Source: Leucobacter sp. 7(1) (lineage in GTDB: Bacteria > Actinomycetota > Actinomycetes > Actinomycetales > Microbacteriaceae). From it: DNA of 64,000 nt. How positions within the stretch are numbered: position 1 is the first letter of the stretch; each line of letters opens with the position of its first letter. Below, in pieces: positions 1-9,642 of the stretch. The stretch is taken from positions 1 to 64,000 of the forward strand of contig NZ_FUID01000005.1 of the NCBI RefSeq assembly GCF_900163635.1, read 5' to 3'. The notes beneath the pieces are model-generated. The model was not told the DNA's origin, ran no database searches, and was given only the letters and a program-made list of their open reading frames with translations. Position numbers and translations under genes: made by a program.

Positions 1-55
1 CACATACCTGGCCTCGTGGATTGGCTGGATCCTCGTCCCCGGCGGCTGGGGTCGG
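1..55. repeat. 55-bp perfect inverted copy of PMT sequence
   Basis: Bases 1-55 are the exact reverse complement of 808-862, inside the mannosyltransferase gene. The copy lies 27 bases beyond that gene's stop codon. Similarity stops abruptly at base 56. It may be a real inverted duplication or a fold-back assembly error at a contig edge; the window alone cannot decide. Confidence 0.9.
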
Positions 56-81
56 GGGCTTGATTCACGCCGGGGTGCAGA

Positions 82-1650
82 TCAGTCCCAGCCCGGGAGC
101 CACAGGTGCGCGCGCCAGAACCAGTCCGCGATGGGCTGGCCGCTCCACGCCGGAACGAAAAACAGCGCCAGTGCGACGGCGACCGCTACAAAGATCGCCG
201 CCGCGATCCGGCGACCGCGCAGTTCCTCCGGTGTGAGGGCGCGGAACCCCAGCTCACTCGCAGCGCGGCGGAGCGCCCCGATGCGGCACACGACCCCGAT
301 CACGAGCGCCAGAGCGAGCGCAGCAAATGGAGTAAGGACAACCGCGTAGAACTGGAACACTGCAGATCGGGACACTGTCGCCACCCAGGGCAGCCACCCG
401 GAGAGATAGCCGATGAGCACAAAGACGCTGACCGTGCCGAGCGGGATCGCGAGCGCCGGTGCCGGTGTCGGCCCGAGCCGCGGCGGGACAACATGCCGCG
501 CGGTCGTGAGGAGCCGAGAGGCGCGGCCTACCCGCATCGACCGCACCGCGAACCACAGCAAGACGCCGAGTGCGATGACTCCGCCCCAGGTCACGAGCGG
601 ATTGGGGAGGGGAGACACCGCAGAGACGCACGCTGTCCACGGGCACCCTTCCGTCCAGCTGTGTTCGTACATCGCGGTGGGGCGGAGCGCGAGTGGCCAG
701 GTCAGCGGGTGCGCCTGATACGGGTGCGGAGCACTGAGGGTGCTGTGCCACTCGAGCATGTCGCGGTGGTAGCGCACGAGCGCCGGGAACCAGTGCTCGC
801 CCGGGTTCCGACCCCAGCCGCCGGGGACGAGGATCCAGCCAATCCACGAGGCCAGGTATGTGAGTAGCGCGACGGGAAGTGTGAGTATCGCGGCCACACC
901 TGCCTGGCCCACGGCGCGTGACACAGGCCGTGGAGCGCGGGATCGAAGGCGCAGCAGGAGGTCCCGGAGCGTTACGAACACGAGAAATGCGGCGAGCGGA
1001 TAGAGCCCCGACCACTTCACCGCCGCCGCCGCACCGAAAGCAATGCCGGCGGCGATCAGCCAGGGCCTGGCCCACACGATCGGGAGCGGGCGTCGTTGGT
1101 CAGTCGCACTGGCCGTGAACCGCTGTGCGACGGCAAGCTGATCCTGCCAGACAAAGAGCGCGCCAAGTGCGACGAACATCGCGAGGAACCCGTCGAGTAG
1201 CCCGACCCGGCTCAGCACCACGTGCACGCCGTCGATCGCGAGCAGTAGCCCGGCGAGGCAGGCGACGCGCATGCTGCGCGAGAGGAGCCAGCCCAGCCGC
1301 ATCACGATCCCGACCGTGGCGACCCCAGCGAACGCCGCCGCACAGCGCCACCCCCAGCCGGACTCTGGCCCAAACGCGAGCACACCCAGCCCGATCAGCC
1401 ACTTACCGAGCGGCGGGTGCACAGCGTTTGTGGGATCCCCGGTGAATGCTGTCGCCCGTCCCCCGGACATATCAGGCTCGCTGTCGGGCCAGATCGTGGG
1501 GAACCCGTGACTGAGCTGGCTGATCGCGTCACGGACGTAGTACAGCTCGTCAAAGACAAGGGTTCCCGGCCGATCCAAGGCCCAGAAACGCAGCGCGGCG
1601 GCGATCCCGAGCACGAGGATCGGTGCCACCCATCTCAGCCGCGTGCCCAT
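82..1650 (-). CDS. Dolichyl-phosphate-mannose--protein mannosyltransferase (PMT, GT39)
   Basis: This polytopic membrane enzyme would transfer mannose from polyprenyl-phosphate-mannose to Ser/Thr of proteins leaving the cell through Sec. The 522-residue protein opens with a membrane helix followed by the acidic pair Asp34-Glu35 in FDELYY, which matches the catalytic first loop of GT39 enzymes. Many hydrophobic segments follow, as in the actinobacterial family (Rv1002c type, about 500 residues). The start is the ATG at 1650, divergent from proS with about 50 bases between. Its donor would be made by the polyprenol-phosphate-mannose synthase at 32.9 kb. The gene is intact; bases 808-862 are repeated in inverted form at the left window edge. 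Confidence 0.93.
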   Translation of the reverse strand: MGTRLRWVAPILVLGIAAALRFWALDRPGTLVFDELYYVRDAISQLSHGFPTIWPDSEPDMSGGRATAFTGDPTNAVHPPLGKWLIGLGVLAFGPESGWGWRCAAAFAGVATVGIVMRLGWLLSRSMRVACLAGLLLAIDGVHVVLSRVGLLDGFLAMFVALGALFVWQDQLAVAQRFTASATDQRRPLPIVWARPWLIAAGIAFGAAAAVKWSGLYPLAAFLVFVTLRDLLLRLRSRAPRPVSRAVGQAGVAAILTLPVALLTYLASWIGWILVPGGWGRNPGEHWFPALVRYHRDMLEWHSTLSAPHPYQAHPLTWPLALRPTAMYEHSWTEGCPWTACVSAVSPLPNPLVTWGGVIALGVLLWFAVRSMRVGRASRLLTTARHVVPPRLGPTPAPALAIPLGTVSVFVLIGYLSGWLPWVATVSRSAVFQFYAVVLTPFAALALALVIGVVCRIGALRRAASELGFRALTPEELRGRRIAAAIFVAVAVALALFFVPAWSGQPIADWFWRAHLWLPGWD

Positions 1651-1699
1651 GTGCCCAGCCTAGGCGCTCAGGTCCCGGGAGGAGGGCTACGATGGTGGG

Positions 1700-3466
1700 G
1701 TGATGACACGGCTCAGTAACTACTTCCTGAAGACCCTGCGCGAGGACCCCTCCGATGCCGAGGTGGCGAGCCACCGGCTGCTGGTGCGGGCTGGCTACAT
1801 TCGGCGCCAGTCCCCGGGGGTGTTCGGGTGGCTGCCACTCGGCCTGCGGGTCAAGGGCAAGCTCGAGCAGATCATCCGCGAGGAGATGGCGACCGCGGGT
1901 GCGCACGAGGTGCACTTCCCCGCGCTACTGCCGCGCGAGCCTTACGAGGCCACAGGCCGCTGGGACGAGTATGGCGAGACAATGTTCCGCCTGCAGGATC
2001 GCCACGGCGCGGACCACCTGCTCGCTCCCACACACGAAGAAGCCTTCACCCTGATGGTGAAAGACATCGTGAATTCGTACAAGGACCTGCCGCTGCAGTT
2101 GTTCCAGATCCAGGACAAGTACCGCGACGAGGCGCGGCCGCGTGCTGGTCTGCTCCGCGGGCGCGAGTTCACGATGAAGGACGCGTACTCCTTCGACGTG
2201 ACCGATGAGGGACTTGCCGCCGCCTACCAGAAGCAGCGCGATGCGTACGAGCGGATCTTCACGCGGCTCGGACTTGACTACGTGATCGTCTCCGCAGACG
2301 CGGGGGCGATGGGCGGATCCCGCAGCGAGGAGTTCCTGCTCCCGATCCCGATTGGGGAAGACACCTTCGTGCGCTCCGCCGGGGGCTACGCCGCGAATGT
2401 GGAGGCCTACGCCACACCGGTTCCCGCCGAGATCCCCTGTGACGGGACCCCGGCGGCGGTTGTGTTCGATTCGCCCGATACGCCCACGATCGAGACGCTT
2501 GTCACGCTCGTGAATGCCAAGCTGCCCCGCGCCGATGGTCAGACGTGGGCCGCCGTGGACACCCTGAAGAACGTCGTGCTCGCCGTGACGCCCATCGGGG
2601 GAGAACGCGAACTTGTTGTCGTCGGTATGCCGGGTGATCGCGACGCCGATATGAAGCGTGCGGAGGTCGCCTTTGGCGGCGCAGATGTAGAGCCCGCCAC
2701 AGCTGCTGACTTCGAGAAGCACCCGGGCCTCGTGCGCGGCTACATCGGGCCTGTACTCGGCGGCGAGGCTGTCCTCGGGACCGAAGGCAGCACGGGAGTG
2801 CGCTACCTGCTCGATCCTCGTGTCGTATCCGGGACCTCCTGGATCACGGGCGCCAACGAGTCCGAGAAGCACGTCGCGTACCTCGTCGCGGGTCGCGATT
2901 TCGCGGCCGACGGTGTGATCGATATCGCAACTGTGCGTGATGGCGATCCCGCCCCCGACGGCTCTGGCCCGATTGAGACCGCGCGCGGCATGGAGATCGG
3001 CCACGTCTTCCAGCTGGGCCGCAAGTATGCCGAGGCTCTGGGCCTGAAGGTGCTTGACGAGAACGGCAAGCTCGTGACCGTGACGATGGGATCCTACGGC
3101 ATCGGTGTGACCCGGATCATGGCGATCCTCGCCGAGCTGAATCATGACGATCGTGGCCTGGTGTGGCCCCGCTCAATCGCCCCCTTCGACGTCCACCTTG
3201 TCGCCACGGGCAAGGATCCGCTGGTTGCCGAGGTCGCGGAGAAGCTCGGGACAGAGCTCGAGGCAGCTGGCCTCGACGTCCTCTTCGACGATCGTCCCAA
3301 GGTCTCGCCCGGCGTGAAGTTCGGTGACGCGGAGCTGCTCGGCGTGCCACGCGTGGTGGTCGTGGGTCGCGACGCCGCAGAAGGCTTTGCCGAGGTCTGG
3401 GACCGCGCGGCAGGCACGAAGGATAGGGTCGCTCTCGCGGACGTCCCCGCCCTCTTCGCCGCGTAG
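1700..3466 (+). CDS. proS: Prolyl-tRNA synthetase
   Basis: ProS charges tRNA-Pro with proline in the cytoplasm. The 588-residue product is the bacterial three-part form. The class II core includes the [12 protein letters not shown] motif-2 region, then an inserted YbaK-like editing domain (about residues 225-390), then the motif-3 region [10 protein letters not shown] and a C-terminal anticodon-binding domain (about 490-588). GTG at 1700 and ATG at 1703 are both possible starts, with a GGAGGG about 14-17 bases upstream. A strong terminator follows, so it appears to be transcribed alone. In many actinobacteria proS lies close to rimP-nusA; here only a small membrane-protein gene separates it from nusA. 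Confidence 0.97.
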   Translation: MMTRLSNYFLKTLREDPSDAEVASHRLLVRAGYIRRQSPGVFGWLPLGLRVKGKLEQIIREEMATAGAHEVHFPALLPREPYEATGRWDEYGETMFRLQDRHGADHLLAPTHEEAFTLMVKDIVNSYKDLPLQLFQIQDKYRDEARPRAGLLRGREFTMKDAYSFDVTDEGLAAAYQKQRDAYERIFTRLGLDYVIVSADAGAMGGSRSEEFLLPIPIGEDTFVRSAGGYAANVEAYATPVPAEIPCDGTPAAVVFDSPDTPTIETLVTLVNAKLPRADGQTWAAVDTLKNVVLAVTPIGGERELVVVGMPGDRDADMKRAEVAFGGADVEPATAADFEKHPGLVRGYIGPVLGGEAVLGTEGSTGVRYLLDPRVVSGTSWITGANESEKHVAYLVAGRDFAADGVIDIATVRDGDPAPDGSGPIETARGMEIGHVFQLGRKYAEALGLKVLDENGKLVTVTMGSYGIGVTRIMAILAELNHDDRGLVWPRSIAPFDVHLVATGKDPLVAEVAEKLGTELEAAGLDVLFDDRPKVSPGVKFGDAELLGVPRVVVVGRDAAEGFAEVWDRAAGTKDRVALADVPALFAA

Positions 3467-3477
3467 TTTCTGCGCCG

Positions 3478-3527
3478 AAACGGGGCGTGGCCGGTCGCAC
3501 AGCGTGCGGCAGGTCACGCCCCGTTTT
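3478..3527 (+). terminator. Rho-independent terminator after proS
   Basis: A 12-bp stem (AAACGGGGCGTG pairing with CACGCCCCGTTT) encloses a GC-rich loop and is followed by TTTTCATTT. It begins 12 bases after the proS stop. Confidence 0.9.
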
Positions 3528-3647
3528 CATTTGATAGATACCCCGAGCGGCATTTCTTCGTTGTCACCCTCGGTTATATGCGAATCCGGTGATGTGTGTC
3601 TGGGAGAGTGTGAGACGTACCTCGAATCCTGAACGAAGGAGTTCCTC

Positions 3648-4127
3648 ATGGCCGAGACGACTGATCCCGCAGCGAAGCCCACGCCCGCTTTTGTTGGCGC
3701 ATCCTGGGTGGCCCTCCTGCTCGGAATGGGGGCGTACCTCGTCGGCTTGTTTAACGCCGGGATGGAGCTGAATGAGAAGGGCTACTACTTCACCCTTCTC
3801 ATGTTCGGCCTGTTCGCTGCGGTGTCGCTGCAGAAGACTGTGCGGGATCGCGCGGATGGGCTTCCCGTCACCAGCCTGTATACGGGTATTGCCTGGTTCG
3901 CCCTTGTGGTTTCACTTGCGATGCTTGCTATCGGCCTCTGGAATGCGGGCAGCATCACCCTCAGCGAAAAGGGCTTTTACGGCATCAGCTTCGCGATGAG
4001 CCTGTTTGCGTCGGTTGCCGTGCAGAAGAATGTGCGCGATCTTGCGCGGTTCAAGGTCGAGGAGGACGCCGACGGGTCCGATGCTTTGAGCGGAGCCGCG
4101 ACGGCCACAGACAGTGACATGCGATAG
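3648..4127 (+). CDS. YiaA/YiaB-family inner-membrane protein
   Basis: This 159-residue membrane protein has four predicted helices arranged as two copies of the YiaAB two-helix unit. Each unit is a pair of helices around a short NEKGYYF-like or SEKGFYG-like turn and ends in QK.VRD (about residues 17-70 and 80-135). The molecular function of the family is unknown. The ATG at 3648 has a good ribosome site (GAAGGAG). The tail after the last helix is acidic. It occupies the place upstream of nusA where rimP is often found, but shows no resemblance to RimP. It probably has its own transcript, being bounded by the proS terminator and a 154-base gap before nusA. Confidence 0.85.
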   Translation: MAETTDPAAKPTPAFVGASWVALLLGMGAYLVGLFNAGMELNEKGYYFTLLMFGLFAAVSLQKTVRDRADGLPVTSLYTGIAWFALVVSLAMLAIGLWNAGSITLSEKGFYGISFAMSLFASVAVQKNVRDLARFKVEEDADGSDALSGAATATDSDMR

Positions 4128-4281
4128 TTGGCATATGCCTGATCCTGGCGCACGCGAGACGACTCGAATCGCCGCGTCTTGGCGGGGCTGGCAAGATCCA
4201 GGGGGCTAGAGTACTCTGGTCACTTCTCCGCGCCGGAAGGCGTGACAGCTGAATAGACAGTTCAATACAGAGGAGGCTGCG

Positions 4282-5277
4282 ATGAAAATCGAGCTGGTAA
4301 CGCTACGACAGATCGAACGTGAGAAAGAGATTCCGTTCGACGAACTTGTCGAGATTATTGAGCAGGCCATCCAAACCGCGTACCTGCGTCACGCGGAAAA
4401 CCAGAACCTTCCGGTGCCCCGCGAATCTGATGTGCGGGTGACTCTGGACCGGAAGACCGGGGAGATCTCCGTGCTCGTCCCCGAGCTCGATGACGATGAG
4501 CAGGTCATTGGTGAGGCCTACGTCACGACCGACGAGTTTGGTCGGGTCGCCTCGAGCGCCGCCAAGCAGGTCATTAACCAGCGGTTGCGTGATCTGAGCG
4601 ATGACGCAGTCCTCGGGACCTTCAAGGATCGTGAAGGCCAGATCGTTTCTGGTGTTGTGCAGCAGGGACCCAACCCGCGCATGGTGCACGTTGACCTGGG
4701 GGAGCTCGAAGCGATCCTGCCTCCCGAAGAGCAGATTGCCGGCGAGAAGTACCCGCACGGCATGCGCATCCGCGTGTATGTCACGAGCGTCTCCAAGGGA
4801 ACCAAGGGTCCGCAGGTGATCGTGTCTCGTACTCACCCGGGCCTCGTGCGGAAGCTGTTCGAACGGGAAGTTCCGGAGCTCGCCGAAGGCCTCGTCGAGA
4901 TCGTATCGCTGGCCCGCGAGGCCGGACACCGCTCGAAGGTCGCCGTGCGTGCCAAGCAGCCCGGAATCAACGCGAAGGGCACCTGCATTGGCGAGATGGG
5001 GGGCCGCGTTCGCGCCGTCATGGCTGAGCTGGGGGAGGAGAAGATCGACATCGTCGACTACTCGCCCGAGCTGCCGAAGTTTGTCGCAAACGCCCTGTCG
5101 CCTGCGAAGGTCACCGATGTGTTCATGCTGAATGAGTCCCTGAAGCAGGTCCGCGCCTTGGTTCCCGACTTCCAGCTCTCGCTGGCGATCGGCAAGGAAG
5201 GCCAGAACGCCCGCCTTGCCGCGAAACTGACTGGCGCGAAGATCGACATCCAGCCCGACTCGATCATGAACGACTAG
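4282..5277 (+). CDS. nusA: Transcription termination/antitermination factor NusA
   Basis: NusA binds RNA polymerase and nascent RNA and modulates pausing, termination and antitermination. The 331-residue protein has the RNAP-binding N-terminal domain (about 1-115), an S1 domain (about 120-190), then two KH domains (about 200-325, including VSRTHPGLVRKLFEREVPE and LAIGKEGQNARLAAKL). It lacks the acidic repeats of the enterobacterial protein, as is usual in actinobacteria. The ATG at 4282 follows AGAGGAGG. The last 45 coding bases form one arm of a 19-bp inverted repeat with sequence past the stop, and the end of the gene is partly repeated again at 5430. ylxR and infB follow. Confidence 0.97.
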   Translation: MKIELVTLRQIEREKEIPFDELVEIIEQAIQTAYLRHAENQNLPVPRESDVRVTLDRKTGEISVLVPELDDDEQVIGEAYVTTDEFGRVASSAAKQVINQRLRDLSDDAVLGTFKDREGQIVSGVVQQGPNPRMVHVDLGELEAILPPEEQIAGEKYPHGMRIRVYVTSVSKGTKGPQVIVSRTHPGLVRKLFEREVPELAEGLVEIVSLAREAGHRSKVAVRAKQPGINAKGTCIGEMGGRVRAVMAELGEEKIDIVDYSPELPKFVANALSPAKVTDVFMLNESLKQVRALVPDFQLSLAIGKEGQNARLAAKLTGAKIDIQPDSIMND

Positions 5278-5303
5278 CACTCCTTGGATGTCGATCTTCG
5301 CGC
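5234..5303 (+). repeat. 19-bp inverted repeat spanning the nusA stop codon
   Basis: Arm 5234-5252 lies in the nusA coding sequence, and arm 5285-5303 is its perfect reverse complement 8 bases after the stop. The 32-base spacer contains the stop codon. A degenerate further copy of the downstream arm sits at about 5465-5481. There is no T tract, so it is not a canonical terminator. Confidence 0.9.
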
Positions 5304-5647
5304 GTTTCACGGAAGGGCGAAGCCCTGACGTGGAACGTCCGTATGGCCGACATCCAGCCGGCGCGGATCCCTTGGGCGGGAACGCGTCAGCGTTCTCGTG
5401 GGATTCGCGGTGACGCCACTGCGTCACATCATGAACGACTAACTCTCCGTTCCCACACCCGGTCGAGATGTCAATTTCGCACCTTTCGTGATCTGAAAAG
5501 GAGCGCGATTGGCTTCTCGATCGGGAAGCGGCAGCGAAGGAGCGGGTGCGCGACACGCGTGCATCTTGCGTACGACACGCGGCGACTTGCTGAGCGTTGC
5601 ACGCGCGCTGGGCGAACGGCACGAGGAAGAAGTAGGAAGCTGGTAAG
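5278..5647. other. 370-bp nusA-ylxR gap with hairpin modules and copied nusA end
   Basis: No gene is supported here. The gap holds the inverted copy of the nusA end (5285-5303) and a 12-base direct copy of CGACATCCAGCC (5348-5359). Two hairpins follow: 5380-5395 (GAACGC, loop GTCA, GCGTTC) and 5410-5427 (GTGACGC, loop CACT, GCGTCAC). Next come a 12-base direct copy of the nusA terminus (CATGAACGACTA, 5430-5441) and a diverged inverted copy (5465-5481). The two hairpins sit between the CGACATCCAGCC and CATGAACGACTA copies, which are 9 bases apart in nusA but 70 apart here. The same hairpin types occur beyond tRNA-Thr and hmuT. Confidence 0.8.
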
Positions 5648-5905
5648 ATGGATGCGGTTCGGACCTGTGTTGCGTGCCGCGCGCGTGATTCGCGCGAGGC
5701 GCTCCTTCGGGTAGTGATGCATGATGGGCAACTTTGCGTTGACGATCGTGCGGCGCTTCCCGGAAGGGGTTCGTGGGTACACCCCACGGCCGAGTGTCTG
5801 AAACTGGCAATGACTCGCGGAGCCTTTCCGCGGGCGTTGCGTGTGTCGGGGAAGCCCGACGCAAGCCCTTTAGAGAACAGGCTGAAAACACACATGGACA
5901 ACTAA
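5648..5905 (+). CDS. ylxR: YlxR (DUF448) family protein
   Basis: This 85-residue protein carries the family signatures RTCVACR near the N terminus and PGRGSWVHP in the middle. YlxR proteins sit in the nusA-infB cluster; in other bacteria they bind nucleic acid and one has been reported to modulate RNase P. The ATG at 5648 is preceded by AGGAAG. The gap to the infB start is 74 bases, consistent with co-transcription. Length and motif content are normal. The unusual feature is its separation from nusA by the 370-bp repeat region. Confidence 0.92.
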   Translation: MDAVRTCVACRARDSREALLRVVMHDGQLCVDDRAALPGRGSWVHPTAECLKLAMTRGAFPRALRVSGKPDASPLENRLKTHMDN

Positions 5906-5979
5906 TGAGCGGCTCACGATGAGACCCGTCCAGTAATTTTGGTTCTCGCCTGTCTGGCGTGAACCCAGACAGGAGAAAA

Positions 5980-8763
5980 GTGGCTAACCCACGCGTACAC
6001 GAGATCGCTGCGGAGATCGGTGTCGACAGTAAGGTCGTTCTGGCCAAGCTGAAAGAAATGGGCGAGTTCGTGAAAGCGTCCTCGTCAAGCGTTGCACCCC
6101 CGGTTGCACGCAAGGTCAAGGCAGCTCTTGCTGCTGACGGTGTGACCGGCTCTGCCGGCAGCGCACCCGCTGCGCCGGCGGCACCCGCCGCCCCGAAGCG
6201 CCCGGCTGGCCAGAAGCCCGGCCCCCGGCCCGGCCCGAAGCCCGCTGCGGCACCGGCCCCTGAGCCTGAAGCACCCGCTGCTCCCGAGGTTCCCGCTGCA
6301 CCCGCCGCGGCACCCTCGACGCCGGCTGCGCCTGCTCAGAATGATGCACAGCCTGCTGCGGCAACGCCCGGCGCGGCAAAGCCTGCTTCCCCGGCAAAGC
6401 CCGGCGCGGCAAAGCCTGCTTCCCCGGCAAAGCCCGGTGGCAAGGATGCTCCCAAGCCCGGCGGCCCGCGCCCCGGCAATAACCCCTTCGCGTCGAGCCA
6501 GGGCATGGGTATTCCGCGCCCGCCCCGTCCGGGCAACAACCCGTTCAACTCGAACCAGGGCATGCCTCGCCCCGGTGGTGGCGCAGGTCGCCCGAACCCG
6601 GGCAACATCCCCCGTCCTTCGCCGCGTCCGGCACCCGGCGCAGCCGGTGCGGGTCGCCCCGGCGGTCCCGGTCGTCCGGGTGGCGGCGGTCGTCCCGGTG
6701 GCGGCGGTGGCTTTAACCGCCCGGGCGGCGGCGGTGGCGGCGCAGGTGCCGGTGCTCCCGGTACCGGTTTCGCGGGTCCCCGTCCCGGTGGCGGGTTCGC
6801 AGGCCGTGGCCGTGGCGGCCGTGGTGCGGGCACCGCAGGCGCGTTTGGTCGTGGCGGCTCCAAGAGCAAGGCACGCAAGTCGAAGCGGGCGAAGCGCGCA
6901 GAATTCGAGATGCGCGAGGCCCCGTCACTTGGCGGCGTGAGCGTACCCCGGGGCAACGGGTCGACAATGATCCGTCTGCGCCGTGGTGCATCGCTGAGCG
7001 ACTTCGCGGACAAGATCAACACGAGTGCTTCGAACCTGGTGACCGTGCTGTTCCACCTCGGCGAGATGGCAACGGCTACGGAGTCGCTCGACGAGGCGAC
7101 GTTCCAGATCCTCGGCGAGGAACTGGGCTACCGGATCCAGGTAGTGTCGCCCGAGGACGAGGATCGCGAGCTGCTCGAGGGCTTCGATATCGATATCGAG
7201 AGCGAGCTTGAAGAAGAGGGCGACGACGTGCTGCAGGCGCGTCCGCCGGTTGTCACCGTCATGGGTCACGTTGACCACGGCAAGACCCGACTCCTCGACG
7301 CGATCCGTAAGGCAAACGTGGGCGGCGGTGAGGCCGGCGGCATCACCCAGCACATCGGTGCCTACCAGGTCCACACCGAGCACGACGGTATTGATCGCGC
7401 GCTCACCTTCATCGATACCCCGGGTCACGAGGCGTTCACCGCGATGCGTGCTCGTGGTGCGCAGGTCACCGATATCGCGATCCTCGTGGTCGCCGCGGAT
7501 GACGGCATCATGCCGCAGACGATTGAGGCCCTGAACCACGCGCAGTCGGCCAACGTGCCGATTGTTGTCGCGGTCAACAAGATCGATAAGGAAGGCGCGA
7601 ACCCGGAGAAGGTGCGTCAGCAGCTCACCGAGTTTGGTCTCGTGTCCGAGGAATGGGGCGGCGACGTCATGTTCCGCGATGTTTCGGCGAAGAACAACGT
7701 CGGCATCAACGAGCTCCTCGACGCTGTGCTCCTCACGGCTGACGCGGGTCTTGACCTGCGTGCAAACCCGGACAAGGACGCGCGCGGTGTCGCGATTGAA
7801 GCGAAGCTCGATAAGGGCCGCGGCTCGGTCGCAACCGTCCTCATCCAATCGGGTACGCTCCGCGTGGGCGACGCGATCGTTGCGGGCACGGCGTACGGCC
7901 GCGTTCGTGCGATGCACGACGAGAACGGCGATCCAGTACTGGAAGCGCTTCCCTCGCGTCCCGTTTCGGTGCAGGGCCTCTCGAGCGTTCCCCGTGCAGG
8001 CGACAACTTCATCGTGACGCCCGAGGACCGCACGGCTCGCCAGATCGCTGAGAAGCGTGAGGCCGCTGAGCGCAACGCGATGCTCGCCAAGGCGCGCAAG
8101 CGGATCAGCCTGGAAGAGTTCACGAAGGCGCTCGAGGATGGCAAGGTTGAGTCGCTCAACCTCATCATCAAGGGTGATGTGTCGGGTGCCGTTGAGGCGC
8201 TTGAGGAATCGCTCATGAAGATCGAGGTCGACGATTCGGTTCAGCTCCGGATCCTGCACCGCGGTGTGGGTGCGATCACCGAGTCGGACGTGGATCTTGC
8301 CACGATCGACAACGCGATTGTCATCGGCTTCAACGTGCGTCCGGATGTTAAGGCTCGCGAGCGCGCAGCGCGCGAGGGCATCGACATTCGCTTCTACAAC
8401 GTCATCTACAACGCGCTCGATGACATTGAGGGTGCGCTCAAGGGCATGCTCAAGCCTGAGTACGAAGAGAAGCAGTCCGGTGTTGCGGAGGTCCGCGAGG
8501 TCTTCCGTTCGTCGAAGTTCGGCAACATCGCGGGTGTCATCGTTCGCTCCGGCACGATCACGCGTAACGCGAAGGCTCGCGTCATCCGTGAGGGTGTTGT
8601 TGTTGCCGACGGCCTGGCCATCGAGTCGCTGCGCCGCTTCAAGGACGACGTCACCGAGGTGAAGACGGACTTCGAGGCTGGTATCGGCCTCGGCAAGCAC
8701 AACGACATCCAGATCGGCGACGAGATCGAGACGACTGAGATGGTGGAGAAGCCGCGCGACTAG
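5980..8763 (+). CDS. infB: Translation initiation factor IF-2
   Basis: IF-2 is a GTPase that positions fMet-tRNA on the 30S subunit. I take the GTG at 5980 as the start because it follows AGGAGA and gives the family N terminus (M)[13 protein letters not shown]; an upstream in-frame GTG at 5959 lacks a ribosome site. The 927-residue product has an IF2-N helical domain (1-50), a long Ala/Pro/Gly-rich linker (about 60-300) with a tandem repeat containing KPASPAKPG and then Gly-Arg-Pro runs, a second IF2-N domain (about 330-385), and the G domain from about 428 ([18 protein letters not shown]). Domains II, III and the C-terminal tRNA-binding domain follow. Such extended linkers are common in actinobacteria. 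Confidence 0.97.
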   Translation: MANPRVHEIAAEIGVDSKVVLAKLKEMGEFVKASSSSVAPPVARKVKAALAADGVTGSAGSAPAAPAAPAAPKRPAGQKPGPRPGPKPAAAPAPEPEAPAAPEVPAAPAAAPSTPAAPAQNDAQPAAATPGAAKPASPAKPGAAKPASPAKPGGKDAPKPGGPRPGNNPFASSQGMGIPRPPRPGNNPFNSNQGMPRPGGGAGRPNPGNIPRPSPRPAPGAAGAGRPGGPGRPGGGGRPGGGGGFNRPGGGGGGAGAGAPGTGFAGPRPGGGFAGRGRGGRGAGTAGAFGRGGSKSKARKSKRAKRAEFEMREAPSLGGVSVPRGNGSTMIRLRRGASLSDFADKINTSASNLVTVLFHLGEMATATESLDEATFQILGEELGYRIQVVSPEDEDRELLEGFDIDIESELEEEGDDVLQARPPVVTVMGHVDHGKTRLLDAIRKANVGGGEAGGITQHIGAYQVHTEHDGIDRALTFIDTPGHEAFTAMRARGAQVTDIAILVVAADDGIMPQTIEALNHAQSANVPIVVAVNKIDKEGANPEKVRQQLTEFGLVSEEWGGDVMFRDVSAKNNVGINELLDAVLLTADAGLDLRANPDKDARGVAIEAKLDKGRGSVATVLIQSGTLRVGDAIVAGTAYGRVRAMHDENGDPVLEALPSRPVSVQGLSSVPRAGDNFIVTPEDRTARQIAEKREAAERNAMLAKARKRISLEEFTKALEDGKVESLNLIIKGDVSGAVEALEESLMKIEVDDSVQLRILHRGVGAITESDVDLATIDNAIVIGFNVRPDVKARERAAREGIDIRFYNVIYNALDDIEGALKGMLKPEYEEKQSGVAEVREVFRSSKFGNIAGVIVRSGTITRNAKARVIREGVVVADGLAIESLRRFKDDVTEVKTDFEAGIGLGKHNDIQIGDEIETTEMVEKPRD

Positions 8764-8782
8764 TGCGAGGCTGATCGACACG

Positions 8783-8819
8783 GCGAGGGCCTGGCTGGGA
8801 TTTCCAGCCCGGCCCTCGC
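8783..8819 (+). terminator. Hairpin terminator after infB
   Basis: A long GC-rich stem-loop has outer arms GCGAGGGC and GCCCTCGC and an inner CTGG/CCAG extension. It starts 19 bases after the infB stop. It has no obvious T tract. Confidence 0.7.
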
Positions 8820-8955
8820 TGCGTTGCGGGCGCGACGTAGGTAGGCATTTGCAGTAGGGGTCCTGGTGTGCAACTATGCAAAACCAATGGGCGGCGTCTA
8901 GAGTAGGGCGCGGTGGGGAACTACCGCCATCTCTCCTTGAAAGGGCAGACCGCTC

Positions 8956-9642
8956 ATGTCGCTCACTCACGCGCGCCTCTCCGCGCAACGCATCACGGTG
9001 CTCTCGCTTGTCACCGCACTTGTGTTGTCGATGCTCACCATCTTCAGCGCGCCGTCCGCGTTCGCGGAGGAGCGTGGGGGTGAAAGGACATATCCGCAGG
9101 TGCAGACCGATGTGCTCCCGAACACGGAGGGCGAAGGGGCTGAGCCTGTGGTCCCAGCGGATGGCCAGGATGCGGCCCCCGACGCGAGTACTGACCAGCC
9201 GGCCCCGCCGGTGCCGGGTGTCGATGGATACCCCGTAGAGCGCGATCAGCCTGCGTCGCACCTCGCCGAACCGGAGGTGCCGGCGACCCCACGCGCCGAA
9301 GACCTGACGTTTTCGCAGGCCGACGATAGCCTGCTGAGCGGCACGGTGACGCTTCCCAGCGCTGCGGCGGGAGACGAGCCACGCTGGTTTGCATCATTGG
9401 TGGTGACCGCGTGGAGCGAGGCGGAAGGCTCCTACTGGTCTGCGGTGGACGAGTCCGGTGCGTTCGCGTTTGCCGACCTTCCCGAGGGGGACTTCAGTGT
9501 CCGAGTCGAGAGCTCGACGAGTCTGGATCCCGAGGCAGCGCCTGCGCTGCTCGGGCCGCGTGGTGGAACTCACAACTGCTGCACGCGCACCGTGTTGCCT
9601 GCCGGATCGCGGAACGCGAAGTCGCGAGTGCCCCAGTCCTGA
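8956..9642 (+). pseudogene. Truncated secreted protein (carboxypeptidase-regulatory-like domain)
   Basis: The 228-residue product begins with a clear Sec signal peptide (cleavage near AFA-EE, residue 37). A Pro/Glu/Asp-rich linker follows, then one beta-sandwich-like module (SGTVTLP to FADLPEGDFSVRVESS, about 125-190) of the kind used in surface proteins. About 15 residues later the frame runs into the 3' part of the convergent VOC gene, and the last 25 residues are simply that gene read backwards. Surface proteins with this module normally continue with more modules and a wall or membrane anchor, none of which is present. I infer a 3' truncation by rearrangement near 9560. It could still yield a secreted fragment. 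Start ATG with GAAAGGG upstream. Confidence 0.6.

Noticed and set aside
5234-5303. Simple rho-independent terminator for nusA
   Set aside because: The 32-base loop, an arm inside the coding sequence and the lack of a T tract argue against a standard terminator, and ylxR-infB normally share the nusA transcript.
5343-5714. 123-codon plus-strand frame between nusA and ylxR
   Set aside because: It runs through the repeated hairpins, is Arg/Ser-rich, lacks a ribosome site and overlaps ylxR out of frame.
6925-9261. 778-codon minus-strand frame opposite infB
   Set aside because: Antisense to infB, with composition typical of the complementary frame of a high-GC gene and no family signature.
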